A DNA stretch of 64,000 nucleotides from an uncultured Peptococcaceae bacterium (GCA_947254645.1 CAMYDW010000001.1:62001-126000); one strand, 5' to 3'; counted from the first letter of the stretch, positions 23,273 through 32,067 are shown. The notes: generated by a model not told the origin, from the letters alone. Numbers and translations: made by a program.

Positions 23273-25078
23273 ATGAAACAAAACGAAATTGAAAAAATGG
23301 TAGCAGACACCAAAGTGCAACTAACAAGACACCAGCGTTGGCGTTCTTTTTGGAGCAATTTAAGATTGCTGATGTTTTTGGTGATTGTCGGTGGCTTTGC
23401 TGTCTATATCAAGAATCACTTCATGCTTGGACTAGGCGCAGGCCTATTGGGCCTTGCTGCTTTTGCTTACTTTGTTCATCGTTTTAATGTAGCATCACGT
23501 CATATTGTATTGGCTGAAAATACCCTGGCGGTTCTAGAGCGCTATGATGCACGTACCAAGGGGGCATGGTCTACATTCTCTGACGATGGCAGTCAATATA
23601 TAGAAAAAAATGACTATATCAGTACCGACTTGGATTTATTCGGTCAAGGTTCTCTTTATCAATATATTTCTGTTGCCCACACGATTGGCGGACGAGATGC
23701 TTTGATGCGTTTGCTGACTCGTCCAAACTTGCGCTATATTAAAGAGCGTCAAGCCTCTGTGAAAGAGCTTCTTTTGGACGATGCCTTGGCCATTGCCTTT
23801 GAAGCATTGGGATTTGAACCAAACCCTCGCCGAGAAGAAGAGGAACGTGCCGCTGAAAAAAATTTAAGAAGCTATATCAAAGGCAAAGAGCAAGAATCCT
23901 TGTTGATGATCAAAGCCCTTGCCATTGGGATGCCTCTTGTGACGGCAGTGGTTATTGCAGGGGTATTGATGCATCTATTACCAGTGATGGCATTTTATAT
24001 TTGCTTTTTTGGACAAATAGGGGCAGCGATGTTTTTGGGCAATGCCATACAGGATGAAAAAATGATGATCATGGCCATGCAACGTCGTTTGACCATGGTG
24101 GAAGATCGCATCAATGTGTTATTGAAAAAGGACTTTAAGAGCAGTTATCTTGTTGAAATGCAAGCCCATTTAAAAGGTGCCAATGCTGGGATAAGAGCGC
24201 TCAATCGTTTGTCTAACCGATGGCAGCTACGAGAAAACTTTATTTTCTTCTGGCCATTGGCAGGCTTTTTGGCATGGGATTTTAACTGTATGCTGATGCT
24301 AGCACGTTGGCGCCGCCAATATGGGCAGCCATTCATTCAATGGTTGGATTGGATTGGTGAAGTGGAGGCGTTGTATTCTTTAGGGACCCTTTCACGAGTG
24401 CGCTCGGATGAAGCTTCTATGCCAGAAATCATTGAGAGCGATGCCCCACTTTTGGAAATGACAGATGGCAAGCACCCATTGCTTAATCCGCAAACAGTTG
24501 TTGGCAATGATTATAAGCAAGGGGCGGAAACGGTCATTATCACAGGCTCTAATATGAGTGGAAAATCAACCTTTATGCGCACTGTTGCCCTCAATGCGGT
24601 ATTGGCTTATGCAGGTGGGAGCGTTTCAGCAAAAGCCTTTCGCATCAGCCCAATGAGAATTTTCACCTCCATGCGTGTGCGTGATGATGTTGGGGCAGGA
24701 ATTTCGACCTTCTATGGGGAAATTCTGCGCATCAAGGAAATGATGGCCTATTCTGAAAAACAAGCACCGATGCTTGTATTGGTGGATGAAATTTTTAAAG
24801 GAACCAATAGTGCCGACCGTATCATTGGCGCCGAAGCAGCTATTCGCAAAATCACACGCCCATGGATGATGAGCTTGGTTTCTACCCATGACTTTGAGCT
24901 GTGCGCTTTAGTAGAGAATGAAGAAATTAATGGGAAAAACTTCCATTTTGAAGAAACCTATCAAGGGGATACCATTCACTTTGATTACAAAATAAAAACA
25001 GGTCGTTGCCTCACCACAAATGCACAGCATTTGATGCGGATGGCAGGGCTATTGGATACAGTGACAAAAACGTTATGA
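23273..25078 (+). CDS. Membrane-associated MutS-like ATPase
   Basis: A 601-residue protein with a C-terminal MutS-type ATPase: Walker A GSNMSGKSTFMR near residue 425, Walker B MLVLVDEIFKGTNSADR near 500, and STHDFEL near 540. The N-terminal half lacks the mismatch-binding and connector domains of MutS; instead it has hydrophobic segments near residues 28-68 and 213-250, and a further one near 340. It is therefore not the canonical mismatch repair MutS but belongs to a poorly studied MutS-like group with membrane segments. It lies between rpmA and obgE, 13 bases before obgE, so probably cotranscribed with it. Its role is unknown. Confidence 0.85.
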   Translation: MKQNEIEKMVADTKVQLTRHQRWRSFWSNLRLLMFLVIVGGFAVYIKNHFMLGLGAGLLGLAAFAYFVHRFNVASRHIVLAENTLAVLERYDARTKGAWSTFSDDGSQYIEKNDYISTDLDLFGQGSLYQYISVAHTIGGRDALMRLLTRPNLRYIKERQASVKELLLDDALAIAFEALGFEPNPRREEEERAAEKNLRSYIKGKEQESLLMIKALAIGMPLVTAVVIAGVLMHLLPVMAFYICFFGQIGAAMFLGNAIQDEKMMIMAMQRRLTMVEDRINVLLKKDFKSSYLVEMQAHLKGANAGIRALNRLSNRWQLRENFIFFWPLAGFLAWDFNCMLMLARWRRQYGQPFIQWLDWIGEVEALYSLGTLSRVRSDEASMPEIIESDAPLLEMTDGKHPLLNPQTVVGNDYKQGAETVIITGSNMSGKSTFMRTVALNAVLAYAGGSVSAKAFRISPMRIFTSMRVRDDVGAGISTFYGEILRIKEMMAYSEKQAPMLVLVDEIFKGTNSADRIIGAEAAIRKITRPWMMSLVSTHDFELCALVENEEINGKNFHFEETYQGDTIHFDYKIKTGRCLTTNAQHLMRMAGLLDTVTKTL

Positions 25079-25091
25079 AAGGAGGAAAGAC

Positions 25092-26375
25092 ATGTTTTAT
25101 GATTATGCCAAAGTAAATGTCAAGGCAGGTGATGGCGGTAATGGCGTTGTGGCCTTCCGTCGTGAAAAATACGTGCCAAAAGGCGGTCCAGCTGGTGGTG
25201 ACGGTGGACGAGGGGGTTCTATCATCTTACGTGCTGATGAAGGGCTTCGTACCCTCATTGATTTCCGCTATCAAACACATTACAAGGGAAAAAGAGGCGC
25301 TCACGGTTCTGGGGATAAGCAGCATGGCCGTGGCTCTGATGACATCGTTTTGCTTGTGCCAATTGGCACAATTGTTCGTGATGCAGAAAGCAACAAATTG
25401 CTTGGTGACTTACGCACCCACAATCAAGAAGTGGTGGTGGCGCAAGGCGGCAGAGGGGGCAGAGGCAATGCACGTTTTGTGAGCTCTACCCATCGTGCCC
25501 CAGCTTTTGCTGAAAATGGGGAGCCCGGGGAAGAACGCTGGATTACCTTGGAACTCAAATTGTTGGCAGATGTTGGCTTGGTAGGATTTCCAAATGTTGG
25601 GAAATCTACGATTATCAGCCGTATTTCTGCAGCAAAGCCAAAGATTGCCAACTATCACTTTACCACCATTGAACCAAACCTTGGGATGGTCAGAGTCGAT
25701 GCAGGCCGAAGCTATGTGGTGGCTGATGTGCCAGGGCTTATTGAAGGTGCTGCAGAGGGCGCTGGCTTGGGACACCGTTTCTTGCGCCATGTAGAGCGTA
25801 CACGCGTGCTGGTCCATGTGGTAGATTTGTCTGGCTGTGAAGATAGAGATCCCCTAGAGGATTTAAAAACCATTCGTGAAGAATTGGCGCGCTATGGCTC
25901 TCATCTCAACGAAAAGCCAATGGTTATCGTAGCCAATAAAGTGGATTTGATGGATGAAAAAGAGCGCGATACCGCATTGCTTCGTATTGAAGAGGCTTAT
26001 CCAGGGGTTGCAATCTTCCCAATTAGTGCAGCCACAGACAACCAATTTGATGCGTTGGTGTATCATCTTGCAGAAATGCTCGATGAAATTGGGCCTGTGG
26101 TTTACGAAGAAGAAGATTTCGAAGACATCGAAGAGCCCGCTGAAAAGAAAGAAGCACCATTCCATGTGGTTAAAATTGGCCCAGATGCCTATGAAGTGGT
26201 TGGCCCAGAAATCGAGGGCTTGTGTCGCCGTACACAATTCGAACGTGATGAAGCAGTGGAACGCTTTATGAAGATTTTGGATACCATGGGTATTGAAAAA
26301 GCTTTGCGAAAAGCAGGCATTGAAGACGGAGACACCGTGGTTGTTGGACCAATGGCCTTTGACTACTTAGAGTAG
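25092..26375 (+). CDS. obgE: GTPase Obg
   Basis: A 427-residue essential GTPase of ribosome assembly and stress control. The N-terminal Obg fold (residues 1-158) is glycine-rich (KAGDGGNGVVAFRREKY, GGDGGRGGS). The G domain follows with G1 GFPNVGKST near 165, G3 DVPGLIEGA near 212 and G4 NKVDL near 282. A C-terminal OCT domain covers residues about 350-427 and ends in GDTVVVGPMAFDYLE. The start has GGAGGAAAGAC upstream. It follows the MutS-like gene by 13 bases and is followed by membrane protein genes. Confidence 0.97.
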   Translation: MFYDYAKVNVKAGDGGNGVVAFRREKYVPKGGPAGGDGGRGGSIILRADEGLRTLIDFRYQTHYKGKRGAHGSGDKQHGRGSDDIVLLVPIGTIVRDAESNKLLGDLRTHNQEVVVAQGGRGGRGNARFVSSTHRAPAFAENGEPGEERWITLELKLLADVGLVGFPNVGKSTIISRISAAKPKIANYHFTTIEPNLGMVRVDAGRSYVVADVPGLIEGAAEGAGLGHRFLRHVERTRVLVHVVDLSGCEDRDPLEDLKTIREELARYGSHLNEKPMVIVANKVDLMDEKERDTALLRIEEAYPGVAIFPISAATDNQFDALVYHLAEMLDEIGPVVYEEEDFEDIEEPAEKKEAPFHVVKIGPDAYEVVGPEIEGLCRRTQFERDEAVERFMKILDTMGIEKALRKAGIEDGDTVVVGPMAFDYLE

Positions 26376-26384
26376 GTGAAGACG

Positions 26385-26942
26385 ATGCCATCTCCTGTTA
26401 TTTGGGACATTGTGTTTTTCTTTTTGCTGATGGGGCTCCTCTCTCTCAATTTACAAACAAGTCATGCCACCATTCCTTTGTGGTGTCCCCTCGCCTTTCT
26501 TTTGTGTGAGGGCAATATTTTGACATGGGTGTGGCAAAATGGGTGGAATCACCTTAACCGCTGGGCATGGCTTGTGTCTTTTGTGTTGGTAGGATGTATG
26601 CTTTTACAGCAATCCTTTGGCCGCAGACGTTGGTATATTTTTCATGGTGGCGGCTTTCGGCGTGAACGTGAAAGCTATGAACTCTTGGCAAAAAATATTT
26701 CGCAATTTTTGTGGCTGAACGGTGCTTCTCCTGCAGATGTGTTGTTCAAATATGAGGGCTTTTTGGGATTGGCGCCTATGAGCGAGCAAAGAGAAAAGGA
26801 TTTTTTCAAAGAAATTGATCAGACACTAGAGGATACCAAATGGTGTTCTTGGTCCTTGTGGCACACCATGTTTGCCTTTCAGGGCGTTTTTATGATGTGC
26901 TTTCTAAGTATTCATGCACTTTATATGATGGGGGTTTTCTAA
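26385..26942 (+). CDS. Hypothetical membrane protein downstream of obgE
   Basis: A 185-residue protein I do not recognise. Four hydrophobic stretches are visible: near residues 4-22, 30-50, 61-77 and 163-182. Between the third and fourth lies a soluble region with GRRRWYIFHGGGFRRERESYELLAKNISQFLW and an acidic-basic helix near 125-145. ATG 26385 is chosen because AGGTGAAG overlaps the obgE stop just upstream; an in-frame GTG at 26376 would add three residues. It is nine bases after obgE and overlaps the next gene by one base, so these are cotranscribed. Confidence 0.7.
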   Translation: MPSPVIWDIVFFFLLMGLLSLNLQTSHATIPLWCPLAFLLCEGNILTWVWQNGWNHLNRWAWLVSFVLVGCMLLQQSFGRRRWYIFHGGGFRRERESYELLAKNISQFLWLNGASPADVLFKYEGFLGLAPMSEQREKDFFKEIDQTLEDTKWCSWSLWHTMFAFQGVFMMCFLSIHALYMMGVF

Positions 26943-27145
26943 TGGGACAACAGCTCTTGTTTTATCTTGCCGTACTGCTTTTGATAATCGGTATTGCCAT
27001 TAAAATATATGGAATGGCTTGCTTGGCGAATAAAAAATGGCCAGAAGCAGAACGTCTCGCACGTTACAAAAAAACCATCCCAGTGAGTTATGCGTTGTTG
27101 CTACCAACAATTGCCATTATCATCTATCTAATAGTAACGAAATAA
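26942..27145 (+). CDS. Small two-helix membrane protein
   Basis: A 67-residue protein with two transmembrane helices (residues about 5-24 and 47-65) joined by a basic loop (NKKWPEAERLARYKK). Its ATG overlaps the stop of the preceding membrane protein gene (TAATG), arguing for translational coupling and a joint role, for example as a two-subunit membrane complex. No family is recognised. No good terminator is seen in the 100 bases that follow; a new promoter region precedes the lipoprotein gene. Confidence 0.62.
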   Translation: MGQQLLFYLAVLLLIIGIAIKIYGMACLANKKWPEAERLARYKKTIPVSYALLLPTIAIIIYLIVTK

Positions 27146-27245
27146 AGAAAATCACAACGAAAGTATATTGTTTTAGAAACAAACATGCCCTATAATATGA
27201 GTTAAGCATTTCGACAAGAGCCCATGCTCGATAGGGGGATCGTTG

Positions 27246-27755
27246 ATGATGAAAAAAACAGCGATTATTTTAACAGCCTTTGCTATGCTGCTTTTTGTGG
27301 CAGGCTGTAGCAGTATGCACAAAATGGAGCAACCAAAATCTTTCGCAGAATCGCTTTATGCAGCTAAAAATCCTTATATAGGAAATAATAGTGCAGACGC
27401 GGATTTGGTGAGCTTGATGCGTCTCGGCAATTTTGGAAAGTACACCCTTTCTGTGGAAGCAAAGGAGCATCCTTATACCTTATCTATCCGTTATATGTAT
27501 CTCAACAGCAGCGTAGACAGGGAAAAATTCAATACCACAATGACCAATAGTGCGATATTGCTCTTGGCATTGATTGACAACTGCGAACAAATTTCATGGA
27601 CCTATGCATCCGATGAAGGACAACAATCCAATGCCATTGGTGTGGATTATGTCAAAGATGTGATGGAGATAGATGTGAAAAATATAGCCAAGGATGAGAA
27701 AAAATTTACAGAACTCTGTAATCAGCTCTTTCCTGACCGTGCAACGACATCTTAA
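27246..27755 (+). CDS. DUF4825-like lipoprotein
   Basis: A 169-residue secreted lipoprotein. The signal peptide is basic then hydrophobic and ends in the lipobox LFVAGC near residue 20, so the protein should be anchored outside the membrane. The mature region (KNPYIGNNSADADLVSLMRL, then YTLSIRYMYLN and AILLLALIDNCEQISW) resembles DUF4825, a domain found in Bacillota lipoproteins and anti-sigma-like proteins of unknown function. ATG 27246 follows AGGGGGAT by about six bases; an alternative ATG is at 27249. It is monocistronic and ends in a terminator. Confidence 0.7.
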   Translation: MMKKTAIILTAFAMLLFVAGCSSMHKMEQPKSFAESLYAAKNPYIGNNSADADLVSLMRLGNFGKYTLSVEAKEHPYTLSIRYMYLNSSVDREKFNTTMTNSAILLLALIDNCEQISWTYASDEGQQSNAIGVDYVKDVMEIDVKNIAKDEKKFTELCNQLFPDRATTS

Positions 27756-27760
27756 TAATG

Positions 27761-27800
27761 AAAAGCAAAAGTGACGAAAGTGACTTTTGCTTTTTTTGTT
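27761..27800 (+). terminator. Terminator after lipoprotein gene
   Basis: A 12-bp stem (AAAAGCAAAAGT, 27761-27772, with ACTTTTGCTTTT, 27783-27794) is followed by a T-run. Confidence 0.88.
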
Positions 27801-27864
27801 TTTTTGTCTAAACCTTGAAAAGTTATAATCACTGACTATGCTATAATGAATCAAAGAGGTGGGT

Positions 27865-28632
27865 ATGATGTTACGTTTAAAGAAGCTGAAGAAAAAATTT
27901 TTTGGTAATAAACGCCCTGTGAATAAAGCCTTGCGTCGTCGCCAATTTGAAAAAGATTTGCCTGGATTTATTATTCTAGGTGTGCTATTTATCCTCATGT
28001 GTATCGTTGGCTGGATTCTCTATATCAAAGTCGGTCGTCCTCTGTATGAAGTGATGATTCAACCAGATGCCGCCCGTCAGTGGATTGTTTCTCGTGGGAA
28101 ATGGAGTTATTTGTTCTTTGTTTTTATGGTCTTTCTGCAAATTGTGGTTGCCGTCATTCCTGGGGAACCTTTCCAAATAGCGGCAGGGCTGGCCTTTGGT
28201 CCTGTGCTGGGGACAGTACTTTGTATGATTGGGATGTTGACAGGGTCGATTACCACCTTTATGTTGACACGTGTTTTTGGCTATCGTTTATTAGAACGGT
28301 TGTTTTCAGAGCGCTCCCTATCAAAACTGGACTTAGGAGATTATTCCAAAGAAACCATAGAGCGTGTGGTTTTTGTCGCCTTTATCATCCCTGGAACGCC
28401 AAAAGATTTATTGAGCTATGCAGTGGGCTTAACGCCACTGTCCTTGGCAAGCTGGATACGGATCACCTTGATTGCACGGTTTCCGTCGGTATTGATGGCA
28501 AGTGTTGGTGGCGATGCCATCAGCAGTGGCAATTTTAAGGCAGCAGCGATTTATTTGGGGATTGGGGTAGCTATGTCCTTGGTCATGTATGTTGTTTATG
28601 AATGGATGCATCGCTATCGTTTAAGCCGTTAA
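27865..28632 (+). CDS. TVP38/TMEM64-family (DedA-like) membrane protein
   Basis: A 255-residue inner-membrane protein with a basic N-terminus, about six hydrophobic segments and the SNARE-associated/VTT core: PGEPFQIAAGLAFGPVLGTVLCMIG near residue 96 and FIIPGTPKDLLSYAVGLTPLS near 175. The FxxP-GxP-K-D element is the family signature. Such proteins are linked to lipid or isoprenoid-carrier flipping across the membrane. ATG 27865 and ATG 27868 are both possible after AAAGAGGT. It is monocistronic and converges on tmk. Confidence 0.88.
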   Translation: MMLRLKKLKKKFFGNKRPVNKALRRRQFEKDLPGFIILGVLFILMCIVGWILYIKVGRPLYEVMIQPDAARQWIVSRGKWSYLFFVFMVFLQIVVAVIPGEPFQIAAGLAFGPVLGTVLCMIGMLTGSITTFMLTRVFGYRLLERLFSERSLSKLDLGDYSKETIERVVFVAFIIPGTPKDLLSYAVGLTPLSLASWIRITLIARFPSVLMASVGGDAISSGNFKAAAIYLGIGVAMSLVMYVVYEWMHRYRLSR

Positions 28633-28666
28633 AAAAAGAGCTTCTCCTCGAGGAGAAACTCTTTTT
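28633..28666. terminator. Bidirectional terminator between TVP38 gene and tmk
   Basis: A 16-bp stem with one mismatch (28633-28648 with 28651-28666, core CTTCTCCT/AGGAGAAA) has a T-run on both strands. Confidence 0.88.
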
Positions 28667-28674
28667 CTATTTGA

Positions 28675-29277
28675 TTATAAATAATCCTGTAGGACTTCCC
28701 AGGTTTCAGCATATACAGCATCCTCATTTTGATTGGCATTGATGACAATAACATTGTCATCGGTGCGCACCTGAGCAAGCATCAGATAAAGCTGACGTAT
28801 TTGATACAGCTGATGGAGTGTTTCGTAACGTTCTGCAATTTCGCCACGTTGTTCAATACGCGCCATAGCCTCTTGCTCTGGAAGGTCATAGAGCAAGGTG
28901 ACTGTTGGGTGAAGGCGTGCGTCTGCTTCCTTATTGAGGTTTAGCACCCATTCGAGGGTCAGGTGTTGGCTATTGTAGGCCAAGGAAGAGAGCAGATAAC
29001 GGTCACAGAGAACAATTTCTCCTTGGGCAAGATGTGCTTCGATGGTTTTGATGTGATCAAGGCGGTCGGCGGCAAATAGGAGTGTCAGTGTGGCTTCATC
29101 AAAGCTGGTGTCAGTGAGGAGCGCTTTGCGCACCATGCTGCCAATCGGTCCATCGCTTGGCTCTCGAGTCACAAAAACCTTCTTGCCAGTCGCTTCTAAG
29201 TGGTCTTTTAGATGAAGGAGTTGGGTGCTTTTTCCACTGCCGTCAATGCCTTCAAAGACGATTAACGTTCCACTCAT
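28675..29277 (-). CDS. tmk: Thymidylate kinase
   Basis: A 200-residue kinase that converts dTMP to dTDP. The P-loop is FEGIDGSGKSTQL near residue 9; the DR(Y/H) motif is CDRYLLSSLAYNSQ near 91, and the LID region is near 140-155 (ARIEQRGEIAERYE). The start overlaps the trpS stop as ATGA, so the two genes are translationally coupled. It is last in the trpS-tmk operon and ends at a bidirectional terminator. Confidence 0.97.
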   Translation of the reverse strand: MSGTLIVFEGIDGSGKSTQLLHLKDHLEATGKKVFVTREPSDGPIGSMVRKALLTDTSFDEATLTLLFAADRLDHIKTIEAHLAQGEIVLCDRYLLSSLAYNSQHLTLEWVLNLNKEADARLHPTVTLLYDLPEQEAMARIEQRGEIAERYETLHQLYQIRQLYLMLAQVRTDDNVIVINANQNEDAVYAETWEVLQDYL

Positions 29278-30281
29278 AATCCACCATTGAGGGTCAAGTG
29301 CATGGCTTCCTTCGCACGTGCAACATTTTCATTACCGATGGCATTGGCACGGGCATTACCAGCGTTGATGATATCACGTACTTCGTCTAAATGTGCTTCA
29401 TAGTAAGCACGTCTCTCACGGAATGGATCCAATAAGGTATTTAAGCTAGTGGTGAGTTGTTTTTTACAAGCCACACAACCAATGGTGCCGGCCTTGCAAC
29501 GCTCGCAGATGTCGGCGTATTGGTCTTTGGTGAAAATTTGATGATATTTGCTGACCACGCAAATATCTGGATGTCCTGGGTCTGTCGCACGAATACGGCT
29601 TGGGTCGGTGACGGCTTTTGCTACTTTTTCCTTGACTGTTTCTGCTGTGTCAGAAAGATAAATGGCATTGCCTAGGCTCTTGCCCATTTTGGCATTGCCA
29701 TCAAGGCCCATGAGGCGCGGAAACTCACTAAGTTTGATTTCAGGTTCAGTGAAAATTGGCGCATCCTTGGCATAGAGGTCATTGAAACGGCGCACCAATT
29801 TGCGTGCCAACTCTAGGTGTGGCTTTTGGTCTTCGCCAACAGGCACCAAATCGGCATTACAGAAGGTGATGTCTGCCGTTTGGCTCACTGGATAGCCAAT
29901 GAAGCCATAGGTCATATCGTCATAGCCATAATTGGCTGCTTCAGTCTTGACAGTGGGATTATGACGCAAGGTGTTCATTGTCACAAACATTGAATAGAAG
30001 ATGGTCAATTCTGCAATAGATGGAATCTGAGATTGTAAAAATAGGGTTACTTTTTCAGGATTCAAGCCTACAGAAAGGTTGTCCATTGCCACCTGCATGA
30101 TGCTGTCGCTGATTAACTCCGGACGCTCAAAATGGGTGGTCAAGGCTTGAATATCTGCAATTTCAATAAAAGTGTCGTACTCATCTTGTAATTTTACACG
30201 GTTACTAAGACTGCCAACATAGTGACCGATGTGTAGACGGCCTGTTGGACGGTCGCCTGTCAGAATGCGTTTACGTGTCAT
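29274..30281 (-). CDS. trpS: Tryptophanyl-tRNA synthetase with probable Fe-S site
   Basis: A 335-residue class I synthetase charging tRNA-Trp. HIGH is at GRLHIGHYVG near residue 17, and the KMSKS loop is KMGKS near 198. The C-terminal anticodon region contains Cys241, Cys262, Cys269 and Cys272 in a C-x20-C-x6-C-x2-C pattern plus Cys259, close to the C-x22-C-x6-C-x2-C pattern of the 4Fe-4S TrpRS of Thermotoga maritima. ATG 30281 has AAAGGAG seven bases upstream; the frame's longer extension of 13 residues is not used. Operon with tmk. The cluster is inferred, not shown. Confidence 0.95.
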   Translation of the reverse strand: MTRKRILTGDRPTGRLHIGHYVGSLSNRVKLQDEYDTFIEIADIQALTTHFERPELISDSIMQVAMDNLSVGLNPEKVTLFLQSQIPSIAELTIFYSMFVTMNTLRHNPTVKTEAANYGYDDMTYGFIGYPVSQTADITFCNADLVPVGEDQKPHLELARKLVRRFNDLYAKDAPIFTEPEIKLSEFPRLMGLDGNAKMGKSLGNAIYLSDTAETVKEKVAKAVTDPSRIRATDPGHPDICVVSKYHQIFTKDQYADICERCKAGTIGCVACKKQLTTSLNTLLDPFRERRAYYEAHLDEVRDIINAGNARANAIGNENVARAKEAMHLTLNGGL

Positions 30282-30389
30282 TTCTATACTCCTTTTAGGT
30301 TTTAGGATGATAAAAGCCATTATATTTTAGTATAGAATTTAAGGATTTTTTTGTCAATCAAAGGGCCAATAGGTTATCTATAAATTGTT

Positions 30390-30433
30390 GCAATGAGTCA
30401 TTGCTTGATTATAAAATTTTTATACCTTATAAT
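30390..30433 (+). promoter_or_regulatory. Promoter with palindrome upstream of the aminotransferase
   Basis: GCAATGAGTCATTGC (30390-30404) is a perfect 7-1-7 palindrome directly abutting a TTGATT -35 box (30405-30410). A TATAAT -10 box follows at 30428-30433 with 17-base spacing. A factor bound here would touch the -35 region and could activate or repress. Confidence 0.6.
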
Positions 30434-30465
30434 GTTTTCACACCAAAACAGTAGGAGGAATGGAA

Positions 30466-31713
30466 ATGACATTATTAGCAAAGCATGCCCAAGGGAAAGG
30501 TGGCCCAGATACGATTTTTGCTTACGCAGCACAAGCAGGAAAGCGTGCTGAAGAAGTGGGCAAAGAAAATATCATCAATGCGACCATTGGCGCATTTTTA
30601 GATGCAGAAGGCAACTTGAAAACGATGAAGACTGTGGAAGAGGCATTGAAATCCATTCCTTTTGAAGTGGGTGCCAACTACGCACCGATTAATGGTTTGC
30701 CAGGCTATATTGAAGGGATGACAGAAAGCGTGTTGCGCGACCATCGTCCAGCACACACCTTTATTGGTGGGATTGCCACACCAGGTGGCACAGGGGCGTT
30801 GCACAACGCATTCTACAACTACCTCAATGAAGGAGAAGTGTGCCTCACTACCGATTACTATTGGGGCAACTATAAGACCTTATTAGAAGAATTGGGACGT
30901 GGACTAGAAACCTTCAATACCTTTGATGAAGAGGGGCATTTTGATGTCGCAAGTTGTGTGACGGCTTGTAAGAAGGTTGGAGAAAAGCAAACCAATATCC
31001 AGTTGCTGTTGAATACCCCAGCACACAATCCAACTGGTTTTTCAATGACTGACGATGAATGGAAAGCCCTTGTTGATGAATTGGTTGTGATTGCCAATAA
31101 CGGGAAAAACAATATCATTCTAATGGTTGACGTGGCCTATTTAGACTATGCTGGCAGTGACGCACGTCGTTTCTTTGAATTTTTCACTGACCTACCAGAA
31201 AACTTCTTGACCATTGTTTGCGCTAGTACCTCTAAAGGCTATACCCTTTATGGGTATCGCTTGGGCTTGATGATTGGGATTGCCCAAACAGAAGCTGTCC
31301 TCAATGACTTCCTTTTGGCGAATGGTGCTTCTGCACGTGCCACCTGGTCAAATTGTAGCCGTCCAGCAATGGAAGCCATCAACCATTTGGCAAACAACCC
31401 AGAAAAATTGGCAGCGTTCCGTCAAGAGCAAGACGATTTTGCCATGAGCTTGGCACGCCGCTCTGATATTTTCATGGCAGAAGCCAAAGAAGTGGGATTG
31501 AAGGTTTGCCCATATCATTCAGGATTTTTCATCTACGTGCCAACCGAGAACCATGAAGAAGCCGTAAAGGTCTTTGACATCTTGGCGGCGCAAAACTTAT
31601 TTGTGGTGCCTCTTGGGGAAGGCTTGCGTATTGCCATTTGTGCAGTAGATGACGCACAAATCCCAGGCATGGCAACAAAATTTAAACAAGCCCTTGATCA
31701 AGCGCGCGCATAG
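30466..31713 (+). CDS. PLP-dependent class I/II aminotransferase (aspartate/aromatic type)
   Basis: A 415-residue fold-type I aminotransferase. Visible elements are NATIGAFLD near residue 38, TPGGTGALHNAF near 104 (PLP phosphate region), NTPAHNPTGF near 186, MVDVAYLDYAG near 223 and the Schiff-base lysine in ASTSKGYTLYGYRLG near 260. The C-terminal arginine region is GEGLRIAICAV. This is the group annotated as aromatic or aspartate aminotransferase in clostridia; substrate is not resolved by sequence. ATG 30466 has AGGAGG seven bases upstream, while ATG 30460 would overlap the site. Its promoter bears a perfect palindrome. Codon use suggests high expression. Confidence 0.85.
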   Translation: MTLLAKHAQGKGGPDTIFAYAAQAGKRAEEVGKENIINATIGAFLDAEGNLKTMKTVEEALKSIPFEVGANYAPINGLPGYIEGMTESVLRDHRPAHTFIGGIATPGGTGALHNAFYNYLNEGEVCLTTDYYWGNYKTLLEELGRGLETFNTFDEEGHFDVASCVTACKKVGEKQTNIQLLLNTPAHNPTGFSMTDDEWKALVDELVVIANNGKNNIILMVDVAYLDYAGSDARRFFEFFTDLPENFLTIVCASTSKGYTLYGYRLGLMIGIAQTEAVLNDFLLANGASARATWSNCSRPAMEAINHLANNPEKLAAFRQEQDDFAMSLARRSDIFMAEAKEVGLKVCPYHSGFFIYVPTENHEEAVKVFDILAAQNLFVVPLGEGLRIAICAVDDAQIPGMATKFKQALDQARA

Positions 31714-31721
31714 TTTTTTTC

Positions 31722-31751
31722 AACGTCACTGCCAAGCAGTGGCGTTTTTAT
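31722..31751 (+). terminator. Terminator after aminotransferase
   Basis: An 11-bp stem with one wobble pair (AACGTCACTGC, 31722-31732, with GCAGTGGCGTT, 31736-31746) continues into TTTTT. Confidence 0.88.
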
Positions 31752-31839
31752 CTTTAAGCTTTAAATTAGGCAAAATTGTCTGCAATTCGTTCTTGACGAT
31801 TGCTTGAAAAAGCACTAGAATATATTGATATATAAAGAT

Positions 31840-32067
31840 GCAGTGATAAGGAGGAATCCTATTCGTCACATGACAGAGAGGGCGGTCTTGGCTGGAAATC
31901 GCCTATGGGAGATAGGTATTCTACCACCTTTGAGCAATGATGGGATAAACCATCATCGGTCGCTACCGTTACCAAGCACTGAAAGTGGATTAATTATTTA
32001 ATCAATCTGGGTGGAACCACGGGAATGTTCGGCGCTCTCGTCCCTATTGGGATGAGGGCGCCTTTTT
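31840..32067 (+). ncRNA. T-box riboswitch (threonine) upstream of thrS
   Basis: The leader has a Stem I region with GAGAGGGCGG and an ACC triplet in TCTACCACC (31923-31928), which fits a threonine specifier, then the T-box sequence GGGTGGAACCACGGG (32009-32023). The terminator (stem 32031-32044 with 32049-32062, then TTTTT) overlaps the antiterminator. Uncharged tRNA-Thr should permit read-through into thrS. Confidence 0.96.

Noticed and set aside
23273..25078. Canonical DNA mismatch repair MutS
   Set aside because: Domain I with the Phe-x-Glu mismatch motif is missing and transmembrane segments are present.
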